64,000 nucleotides of DNA from positions 62,001-126,000 of the forward strand of contig JAAXVR010000001.1 of NCBI GenBank assembly GCA_013335405.1, written 5' to 3'. The notes beneath the pieces were generated by a model that did no database searches, was not told where the DNA came from, and saw nothing but the letters and a program-made list of their open reading frames with translations. Shown piece by piece: positions 57,863 to 64,000 of this stretch; position 1 is the first letter of the stretch; every line of letters starts with the position of its first letter. The stretch comes from Chlorobiaceae bacterium (lineage in GTDB: Bacteria; Bacteroidota; Chlorobiia; Chlorobiales; Chlorobiaceae). A program made the translations under genes and the position numbers.

Positions 57863-59164
57863 ATGAACAAAGAGGATATACAGGGTTTTTTTACGACAAG
57901 GGAACAGCTTCAGATGGCTGATTACCTGACGCTTGATTATTACCTTGAATGTGTGGGCGACATCGAAACCGCCCTTGCACATTTCTGCAGCGAGCAGTCG
58001 ACTGCCCAGTGGAAGCGCGTCGATTATGACGAGGACTTCAGGCCGAGATATGCCGCAAAGGTGATCAGTCTTACCGTCGAGGGCGAACTTCAGGCCCTGA
58101 GTTATCCCGTCAGCCATTTCGAAACCGGTCCCATTCATGCATGTCGGGTCACGATTGCACATCCTCACCGCAATTTCGGTCCCAAGCTTCCGAATCTCCT
58201 CTCAGCGGTCTGCGGGGAAGGGGTTTTCTTCACCCCCGGCGTACCTGTCGTCAAACTTCTCGATATCGGTTTTCCTGAGCCCTACCTGAATGAGTTCGAA
58301 GGTCCCAAATTCGGTATCGACGGAATCCGCGATCTCCTGAAAGCGTATAACAGGCCGATATTCTTCGGTGTCGTGAAACCGAACATTGGTCTCAGCCCCG
58401 AGCATTTTGCCGAAATTGCCACCGAGAGCTGGCTTGGCGGGCTCGATATCGCTAAAGATGACGAGATGCTTGCCGATGTTGCCTGGTCGACACTCGATGA
58501 GCGCTCGAGAGTGCTCGGTGAAGCGAGGCGCAGGGCAGAAAAGGATACGGGCGAACCGAAAGTCTACCTTGCGAATGTGACAGACGAGGTCGACCGACTT
58601 GTCGAACAGCATGACATCGCAATCAGGAACGGTGCGAACGCTCTTCTCGTCAACGCCCTTCCTGTCGGTCTCAGCGCGGTGAGGATGCTTGCAAAACATA
58701 CGAAAGTCCCTCTGATCGGGCATTTCCCGTTTATCGCCTCTTTCAGCCGCATGGAAAAATTCGGTGTGCATTCCAGAGTCATGACCAAGCTTCAGCGGCT
58801 TGCCGGCCTCGATTCGATCATCATGCCAGGGTTCGGCAGCAGGATGATGACTCCTGAAGAGGAGGTCAGGGAGAATATCAGGGAGTGCCTGCAGGATTTC
58901 GGGCATATCAGACGTTCACTGCCCGTCCCGGGCGGGAGCGATTCCGCCCTGACGCTCGAAACCGTTTATCGGAAGGTCGGCAGTGTGGATTTCGGTTTTG
59001 TGCCCGGCAGGGGAATATTCGGTCATCCCATGGGTCCAAGGGCAGGGGCGACCAGTATTCGCCAGGCCTGGGAAGCAATCGAAAAAGGCGTTTCGCTTGA
59101 AAGGTACTCCGAAGGGCGAAAAGAGCTGAAAGCGATGATAGACGCCGCTTACGAAAAAAAGTAG
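57863..59164 (+). CDS. RuBisCO-like protein, form IV (photo type)
   Basis: A 433-residue RuBisCO large-subunit homologue that cannot be a carboxylase. Matching the RuBisCO active site by eye: Lys172 (position 175) is kept, Lys177 is replaced by Asn174, the carbamate lysine (Lys198) with Asp200 and Glu201 in IAKDDE is kept, and His287 (position 294) is kept. Loop 6 reads GFGSRM, so Lys334 is Arg326, and His327 is lost. The start [10 protein letters not shown] and the early stretch [13 protein letters not shown] agree with the green sulfur bacterial type. In related species the knockout affects sulfur oxidation and oxidative stress; the true reaction is not established to my knowledge. Form IV enzymes typically enolise or isomerise sulfur- or deoxy-pentulose phosphates. 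Confidence 0.95.
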   Translation: MNKEDIQGFFTTREQLQMADYLTLDYYLECVGDIETALAHFCSEQSTAQWKRVDYDEDFRPRYAAKVISLTVEGELQALSYPVSHFETGPIHACRVTIAHPHRNFGPKLPNLLSAVCGEGVFFTPGVPVVKLLDIGFPEPYLNEFEGPKFGIDGIRDLLKAYNRPIFFGVVKPNIGLSPEHFAEIATESWLGGLDIAKDDEMLADVAWSTLDERSRVLGEARRRAEKDTGEPKVYLANVTDEVDRLVEQHDIAIRNGANALLVNALPVGLSAVRMLAKHTKVPLIGHFPFIASFSRMEKFGVHSRVMTKLQRLAGLDSIIMPGFGSRMMTPEEEVRENIRECLQDFGHIRRSLPVPGGSDSALTLETVYRKVGSVDFGFVPGRGIFGHPMGPRAGATSIRQAWEAIEKGVSLERYSEGRKELKAMIDAAYEKK

Positions 59165-59189
59165 ACAGTTTCAGCAAAAGAGGATTGTT

Positions 59190-60014
59190 ATGGGGAAGCT
59201 CGACCGGAAAGTAGCCGTAATCACAGGATCCACGAAAGGCATCGGGAGAGCCATTGCGCATGAATTCGTGCGCGAAGGTGCAAAAGTCGTGATAACCTCG
59301 TCATCCGAAGCCAACATCAGGAAAACGGTTGCCGAATTTCCCGAAGGCAGCGTTTACGGATGCCAGTGCGACGTCAGTTCTTTCGGGGATCTGGAGCGAC
59401 TTGTCGTATCGGCTTCCGAACATTTCGGCAGAATCGACTGCTTTGTCAACAATGCCGGTATATCGGGTTCGTTCATGTCGATTACTCAGAGCGACCCGGT
59501 CGAATGGGGAAAGGTGATAGATACCAACCTCAAAGGGACCTATTACGGTTGCAGAGCGGCATTGAATTATTTTCTCAGGGAAAACATTCCCGGGAAAATC
59601 ATCAACATGGCGGGTTCCGGCACGGACCGGAAATCGAATACTCCATGGATGAGCGCGTACGGTTCCACCAAGGCCGCAATTGCGAGGTTTACCTATGCAA
59701 TTGCCGAGGAGTACCGCAGTACCGGTATTTCGATCATGCTGCTCCATCCCGGGCTTGTGAGGACCGAGATGGTGAATTCCTGCAATCTTACTCCGGAGCT
59801 TCTCCGGCAGATGGAGACTTTCAACACCATTCTCGACATTTTTTCCCAGCCACCATCCCTTGCCGCCGGTCTTGCAGTGAAAATGGCTTCGGACTGGAGC
59901 GATTCTAAAACAGGCATCTACCTCTCCGCCCTGAACGCGAGAAGAAAAAAGTGGTTGCTCATGACCTATCCCTTCCGTAAAATAACAAACAGGGTAGACA
60001 GAAAAACCTATTAA
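59190..60014 (+). CDS. Short-chain dehydrogenase/reductase
   Basis: A 274-residue classical SDR. The dinucleotide motif TGSTKGIG covers 12-19, NNAG is at about 87-90, a catalytic Ser lies near 143, and the pair Tyr157-x3-Lys161 (YGSTK) is complete. The C-terminal 40 residues are basic and longer than usual. It probably reduces or oxidises a carbonyl of the sugar-like intermediates handled by its neighbours, using NAD(P). It starts 25 bases after the RuBisCO-like gene with a GAGGA site. The substrate is unknown. Confidence 0.87.
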   Translation: MGKLDRKVAVITGSTKGIGRAIAHEFVREGAKVVITSSSEANIRKTVAEFPEGSVYGCQCDVSSFGDLERLVVSASEHFGRIDCFVNNAGISGSFMSITQSDPVEWGKVIDTNLKGTYYGCRAALNYFLRENIPGKIINMAGSGTDRKSNTPWMSAYGSTKAAIARFTYAIAEEYRSTGISIMLLHPGLVRTEMVNSCNLTPELLRQMETFNTILDIFSQPPSLAAGLAVKMASDWSDSKTGIYLSALNARRKKWLLMTYPFRKITNRVDRKTY

Positions 60015-60027
60015 CAAGGGCTCCGGT

Positions 60028-60540
60028 ATGCAGAAAACAAAGACAGCGATTGCTTTTCCGTTACTCATCCTTGTTCTCTGCGTTTTTCAGGGTTGCTACA
60101 GCTTTTCGGGTTCTTCGATTCCCGCCTACCTGAAAACCATCGCTGTTCCGGTATTCGAGGACCGTTCCGGAGCCGGGATCGCGCAATACAGGGGTGAATT
60201 GACGGGGGGGATAGCCAGAAAAATAGAATCCGGGAGCCTTCTTCGCACAACGCCGTCAATGGCTTCCGCTGATGCCCTGCTTGATGGTGTGATAATTTCG
60301 TATACGGATCTGCCCAGTCAGCTTTCCAGCAAGACAGAGAGGGCCGTAACGAATCGTATTACCATCGTCGTTGAGGTTTCCATGGAAGACAGAGTGAAAA
60401 ATGAAAAGGTGTTTTTTCAGACATTTATCGGATTTGCCGATTATCCAGTCGGAAACTATGCCGCCCAGCAGCAGGCCATCCGCCTCTCCATCAACCAGAT
60501 TATCGACGATATATTCGACCGGATCGTTTCGGGCTGGTAA
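60028..60540 (+). CDS. lptE: LptE-like outer-membrane lipoprotein
   Basis: A 170-residue lipoprotein. Its signal peptide ends in the lipobox VFQGC (Cys at about residue 23), followed by YSFSGSSIPAYLKTIAVPVF, the LptE family opening, and a Sec-exported mixed alpha/beta domain. LptE plugs the LptD barrel that inserts lipopolysaccharide into the outer membrane. It ends the tight gene string of the cluster, 13 bases after the SDR. A functional tie to the enzymes upstream is not evident. Confidence 0.78.
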   Translation: MQKTKTAIAFPLLILVLCVFQGCYSFSGSSIPAYLKTIAVPVFEDRSGAGIAQYRGELTGGIARKIESGSLLRTTPSMASADALLDGVIISYTDLPSQLSSKTERAVTNRITIVVEVSMEDRVKNEKVFFQTFIGFADYPVGNYAAQQQAIRLSINQIIDDIFDRIVSGW

Positions 60541-60607
60541 GGATCAGGAATGGTGGTTCTTTCATTCAAAAAGACAATATCTGCGTTCCGCAGGGAAAGG
60601 AGGACAT

Positions 60608-61036
60608 ATGGGGATACAGAACGATGTTGCATACCGGCTCGAACTTGCGCGGGGTTTTCTGAACGAAGCCGAGCAGAATTTCGCCGCGCGGCACTGGAGG
60701 TCATGCGTGTCGGTTTCGATACTTGTCGTTGAAAATACCGGTCTCGCCGTTCTCATGCTTTTCGGGGTTTCTCCGCTGACTCACAAGCCGGGCAGGCATC
60801 TTTCTCAGCTCGTTACGGAAGGCACGGTATCGGAAGAAGTTGCTTTACTGGTAAGGGAGCTTCTTCCGGAACTCGAAAAACATGACTCGCATGAAAAAAT
60901 GCTTGCCAAATATGGTGATGAAGCTGACTATCGTCTGCCATGGGAGATTTTCAGCGAACAGGAAGCATCCGTTGCCATAGAGGCGGCAAGGAAATGCATG
61001 AGGGTTTGCTCGCAGCTTGTCGACCTGCTGAAGTAG
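60608..61036 (+). CDS. HEPN-domain-like small helical protein
   Basis: A 142-residue all-helical protein. The start is fixed by an AAAGGAGG site five bases before the ATG. It has the look of a HEPN domain: an N-terminal helix with LARGFLNEAEQNFAARHWRS, a hydrophobic middle helix and a C-terminal amphipathic helix. The R-x4-6-H catalytic pair of the ribonuclease HEPN toxins is not obvious, so it may be a non-catalytic member. No nucleotidyltransferase (MNT) partner is adjacent. The family call is moderate. Confidence 0.6.
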   Translation: MGIQNDVAYRLELARGFLNEAEQNFAARHWRSCVSVSILVVENTGLAVLMLFGVSPLTHKPGRHLSQLVTEGTVSEEVALLVRELLPELEKHDSHEKMLAKYGDEADYRLPWEIFSEQEASVAIEAARKCMRVCSQLVDLLK

Positions 61037-61704
61037 GATTCCGGATTCCAGACCAGCTCTTTTGATTTTTTGTTGCAGGATGCGGTTGAACGGTTCCTTT
61101 TTTCAGGATCTGTTCCTTCGATGGTGAGTATTTCGGCAATCAGATGAGTCAGGCCGGTTTGCGCCTGTTTTCTTTCCGAAGCAGGCACCGTCGGGCGAAG
61201 AGTTCACAGGTGGTTCTGCTGCTGCGACAAATTCACTTTGCTTCATTCAGGATGACAGTTTCCGGATTGCGTTCGTTGTTGAAGGAGCAACGATCCCCAA
61301 GACGGCATTGTTCTCCTTCAGCTTGTCAAATAATCCTGAAGTTCTTATCCCCTGGGGGTGCGGAGGGATCTTCAAATTCTGTTGAATGTAGGAAAGGTGC
61401 CCTGAAGAACGCTGCATATGCCGTTGATGCATACGTAACTGTTAGGTAACATTTCCCGCATGGAGCATTCCGGGAAATATTTATACTTTCAGGCTCCATT
61501 GCTGCAACCTTCATTCCGGCCCTGGTGTTCCTTGTTGAAACGTTTTACCATGCAGGACCCTGAAACACGATGTGTTGCGATATCGACGGACTGACTCCCC
61601 CGGGATGAACCCTGATAACGTCAGGAATCCGGGTGCAGCATGGTTGACAGAATATATTTGTGTATCCCTATCCCTGCGAAAAGCCGTCAGCAAACTCCCA
61701 GCGA
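61037..61704. other. Non-coding region of about 670 bases, possible degenerate interspersed repeat
   Basis: No gene is supported. The stretch 61220-61265 (CACTTTGCTTCATTCAGGATGACAG-like) resembles the short non-coding repeats that litter many bacterial genomes. A perfect hairpin, ATTTCCCG with CGGGAAAT, lies at 61451-61478. An alternative start for the cytochrome at 61660 falls inside this region. Confidence 0.5.
61451..61478. repeat. Perfect inverted repeat (hairpin)
   Basis: ATTTCCCG (61451-61458) and CGGGAAAT (61471-61478) are perfect arms around a 12-base loop. AT-rich sequence follows but no T-run of terminator length. It may mark a transcript end or a binding site. Confidence 0.5.
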
Positions 61705-62088
61705 ATGAAGTCATGCATTTTTTTTCTTGGCAGCTCCCTTTTTTTTTCTTGGCAACTCTCTGCCGCGGAAAATGTTCCGAACGGCGAAGCCCTCTATGGC
61801 AAGTACTGCAGCGTGTGCCATTCCATCTCCCCTCCTGCGTTGAATGCTCCTGCCATGAGGTCAATTGCGGCACTGTATCATCGAAAATACCAGCAGAGGA
61901 GCGAAGGTGTCGCTCGTATCGCCGCGTTCATAAAACTGCCCAGCGTTAAAAACGCACTCGATCAGGTTGCGATTTCAAGGTACGGGCTCATGGCCCGCGT
62001 TCCGGCTACGAGCAAGGAAACGCAGGCTGTTTCGGAGTGGCTCTGGGATCAGGCCGGCGGTATACTGCCCCCTGTGAAGGGACGGTGA
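61705..62088 (+). CDS. Small periplasmic c-type cytochrome
   Basis: A 127-residue protein from the ATG at 61705, with a signal peptide ending near QLSA-AENVP. The mature part of about 100 residues has one haem site, C-SV-C-H in YGKYCSVCHS. A possible methionine ligand lies in RYGLMARVP, about 80 residues later, as in class I cytochromes. It probably carries electrons in the periplasm, for example in sulfur oxidation or to the reaction centre; the partner is not shown. An in-frame GTG at 61660 would add 15 residues. The signal peptide is coded by two T-tract repeats, see the findings. Confidence 0.8.
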   Translation: MKSCIFFLGSSLFFSWQLSAAENVPNGEALYGKYCSVCHSISPPALNAPAMRSIAALYHRKYQQRSEGVARIAAFIKLPSVKNALDQVAISRYGLMARVPATSKETQAVSEWLWDQAGGILPPVKGR

Positions 62089-62313
62089 CAGGCGAATTGA
62101 TGCAGGCAGTAAAAAACTTCTCTGACGACTATGCTTGTATATTGTGCTTTCGTTTCGTAGACTGACGTAATATATCATTACCCTCTCCTTCCCCGGTTTT
62201 CTTATTGGACAATGACGGTTCTGCGATGCCCGGAGGGCAGCATCAGAAGAGGTCGGGGAACAGTGGATCGGCAATGGTGCTTGTGCTGCTTTTTCATAAT
62301 ACACTACAGGTTT

Positions 62314-63192
62314 ATGAAGGGAATCATACTTGCAGGAGGTTCCGGTTCGAGGCTTTATCCGGTGACGAGGGGCATATCGAAACAGCTCCTGCCCGTCTAC
62401 GACAAGCCTATGATTTACTATCCGCTCACCACGCTGATGCTCTCAGGTATCAGGGATGTCCTTATCATAACGACCCCCGAAGACCAGCCCATGTTCATGA
62501 AGCTGCTCGGAGACGGAAGCGACTGGGGCATTTCGCTTTCCTACACCGTACAGCCATCTCCCGACGGGCTTGCGCAGGCCTTTATCCTCGGTGATGCTTT
62601 CATCGGGCAGGATGATGTCGCTCTCATCCTCGGAGACAATATATTTTTTGGCTACGCTTTCAGCATGATGCTCGAAGAGGCAGTCCGCACGGTCAGGGAG
62701 GAGCGGAAGGCCAATATTTTCGGTTATTACGTGCGGGATCCAGAGCGGTACGGAGTCGCCGAGTTCGATGCCGAAGGCAATGTCCTTTCCATAGAGGAGA
62801 AACCGGCGAAGCCGAAATCAAACTTTGCTGTCGTGGGCCTTTATTTTTACACAAATGATGTGGTGGGTGTCGCCCGGGAGGTAAAGCCTTCTGCTCGCGG
62901 GGAGCTTGAAATCACCTCGGTGAACGAAGCGTTTCTGCGACTCGGAAAACTCAAATGTTCGATGATGGGAAGGGGTTTCGCCTGGCTGGATACAGGCACA
63001 CACGAATCCTTCCAGGAGGCGGGCAATTTTATACAGACTGTCGAGAAGCGGCAGGGCCTCAAGATAGCCTGCCCGGAAGAAATCGCATGGCGTCAGGACT
63101 GGATAGGTGACGCGGAGCTTGAAAAGCTTGCGAAGCCGCTCATGAAAAGCCATTACGGTGAGTATCTCATGCAACTTCTTGAGCAGCGCTGA
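62314..63192 (+). CDS. rfbA: Glucose-1-phosphate thymidylyltransferase
   Basis: A 292-residue RmlA. It has the signature [18 protein letters not shown] with [21 protein letters not shown], a conserved [12 protein letters not shown] and [10 protein letters not shown]. It makes dTDP-glucose from glucose-1-phosphate and dTTP, the first step of dTDP-rhamnose synthesis for cell-surface polysaccharide. The open frame extends 34 codons upstream, but the family N-terminus fixes the start. rfbC follows after about 207 bases. Confidence 0.96.
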   Translation: MKGIILAGGSGSRLYPVTRGISKQLLPVYDKPMIYYPLTTLMLSGIRDVLIITTPEDQPMFMKLLGDGSDWGISLSYTVQPSPDGLAQAFILGDAFIGQDDVALILGDNIFFGYAFSMMLEEAVRTVREERKANIFGYYVRDPERYGVAEFDAEGNVLSIEEKPAKPKSNFAVVGLYFYTNDVVGVAREVKPSARGELEITSVNEAFLRLGKLKCSMMGRGFAWLDTGTHESFQEAGNFIQTVEKRQGLKIACPEEIAWRQDWIGDAELEKLAKPLMKSHYGEYLMQLLEQR

Positions 63193-63399
63193 GAAGCTGC
63201 AATCTCCGCCCGGTCCCCCAGTCACAACCGGGCAGCCAGTTTTCTGATTGTTTCAGGGAGGAGAATGGCGTTTTCTTTCATGTGTGAAAATGAAAACAAC
63301 GCACTCTCTTTTTCTGCATGTTTTCCGGGTCCGGGGGCATTGTTCCCGCATGGTCTCCAGCCGCTCTTTGCGGCCAAAACAACAAAGGTCAACTCTGCA

Positions 63400-63996
63400 A
63401 TGCAGGTTATTCCAACGGCTATTCCCGAAGTTCTTGTTTTTGAACCGGCAGTTTTCGGTGATGACAGGGGATATTTTTTCGAATCCTATCGCCAGGATGT
63501 ATTGGACCGGTATATCGGACAGGTCGCGTTCGTTCAGGACAACGAGTCGAAGTCGGGCCGCGGCGTGCTTCGTGGACTTCATTTCCAGAAACCGCCTTTT
63601 ACCCAGTCGAAGCTCGTGCGAGCCGTTTACGGGACCGTGCTCGACGTGGCGGTCGATATCCGCTCCGGATCCCCGTGGTACGGCAGGCATGTTTCCTGCC
63701 TACTCGATTCGGTCCGCAAGAATATGCTCTGGGTGCCAAAAGGATTTGCCCACGGTTTCGTGGTGCTTTCAGAGGAGGCGGTATTCGCCTACAAATGCGA
63801 TAATTATTATGCTCCTTCGTATGACGCGGGGATACTGTGGAGCGATCCATCGCTTGCGATCGACTGGCAGATACCTCGTGAAGAGATCAGGGTCTCGGCG
63901 AAAGACGCATCTCAACCCGGTTTTGGTGAATCCATTCATTTCCGGTATGAAGATTACCGGCAGGAAAAACTCTATCCGGGAATCGTCAAGCCATGA
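63400..63996 (+). CDS. rfbC: dTDP-4-dehydrorhamnose 3,5-epimerase
   Basis: A 198-residue RmlC. It has IPEVLVFEPAVFGDDRGYFF with ESYR, then VLRGLHFQKPPFTQSKLVRA with the catalytic His, VDIRSGSP and VPKGFAHGFVVLSE. It epimerises C3 and C5 of dTDP-4-keto-6-deoxyglucose in the rhamnose pathway. The start MQVIPTAI matches the family; the frame is open 45 codons further upstream without likeness. Its stop codon TGA overlaps the ATG of the next gene (ATGA), which shows a coupled operon. Confidence 0.95.
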   Translation: MQVIPTAIPEVLVFEPAVFGDDRGYFFESYRQDVLDRYIGQVAFVQDNESKSGRGVLRGLHFQKPPFTQSKLVRAVYGTVLDVAVDIRSGSPWYGRHVSCLLDSVRKNMLWVPKGFAHGFVVLSEEAVFAYKCDNYYAPSYDAGILWSDPSLAIDWQIPREEIRVSAKDASQPGFGESIHFRYEDYRQEKLYPGIVKP

Positions 63997-64000
63997 AAAA
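63993..64000 (+). CDS. Start of a further gene, cut by the window edge
   Basis: An ATG overlaps the rfbC stop in the arrangement ATGA and continues AAA AA to the edge. The next gene in such operons is usually rfbD or rfbB, but the visible bases do not identify it. Confidence 0.45.

Noticed and set aside
1-64000. tRNA genes, CRISPR arrays, insertion sequences or prophage
   Set aside because: I scanned by eye for T-loop sequences, spaced direct repeats, transposases and integrases and saw none.

Overview
This window comes from a green sulfur bacterium (Chlorobi: Chlorobium, Chlorobaculum, Prosthecochloris or a close relative). The best evidence is at 53.9-60.5 kb. A bacteriochlorophyllide vinyl hydratase of the BchF/BchV type sits next to a photo-type RuBisCO-like protein (form IV) and an unusual set of aldolases and dehydrogenases. 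From memory this resembles the C. tepidum bchV to RuBisCO-like-protein neighbourhood. Other fitting traits are a bacillithiol enzyme (BshC), a short primary sigma factor, an Mrp protein without the CxxC motif, and several genes with weak Shine-Dalgarno sites. I saw no rRNA, tRNA, CRISPR array, prophage or insertion sequence. The DNA is moderately GC-rich, apart from AT-rich promoter gaps near 4.3 kb, 5.2-5.6 kb and 44.6 kb.

Layout. 0-12 kb is signalling: a hybrid histidine kinase cut by the left edge, a FIST sensor gene just upstream of it, an orphan coiled-coil/HTH regulator, a low-molecular-weight phosphatase overlapping a lipid-kinase gene, and a 1447-residue hybrid kinase with about seven PAS domains and one GAF. 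12-20 kb is mixed housekeeping: a sugar nucleotidyltransferase-like left-handed beta-helix protein, a TrpG/PabA amidotransferase, a LOG protein, a membrane haem-binding protein divergent from a small HTH gene, bshC-surE, accD and thyX. 20-34 kb is core information processing and stress: clpP, valS, the primary sigma factor, a SAM hydroxide adenosyltransferase with an LptF/LptG permease, an M16 protease, uvrB (TTG start) and relA/spoT. 34-38 kb has lemA with two TPM-domain genes separated by tandem repeats, then phoU and a thioredoxin-type arsC. 38-48 kb has gcvT, ftsK, the mrp-nifU(C) pair, der, rplM-rpsI, rpsB-tsf with a structured leader, a strong terminator, and pyrH. 48-53.5 kb is a leftward operon for a branched-chain amino acid type ABC importer (livK-livH-livMG fusion-livF) ending in recX.

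53.9-60.5 kb is the most distinctive part: bchV/bchF, a small membrane protein, a class II aldolase fused to a short-chain dehydrogenase, an LsrF-type class I aldolase/thiolase, the RuBisCO-like protein, a second short-chain dehydrogenase and an LptE-like lipoprotein, all on the plus strand. Together these enzymes look able to take a phosphorylated deoxy- or methylthio-pentulose through a diketone to a DHAP-type product plus a C2 or acyl-CoA product. I regard this as the best candidate here for a poorly described system. 60.6-64 kb carries a HEPN-like protein, a non-coding stretch, a c-type cytochrome with slippage-prone T tracts in its signal peptide, and the start of a dTDP-rhamnose operon (rfbA, rfbC, and the first codons of another gene).

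All family assignments come from reading the translated sequence and recognising motifs. No database search was possible.
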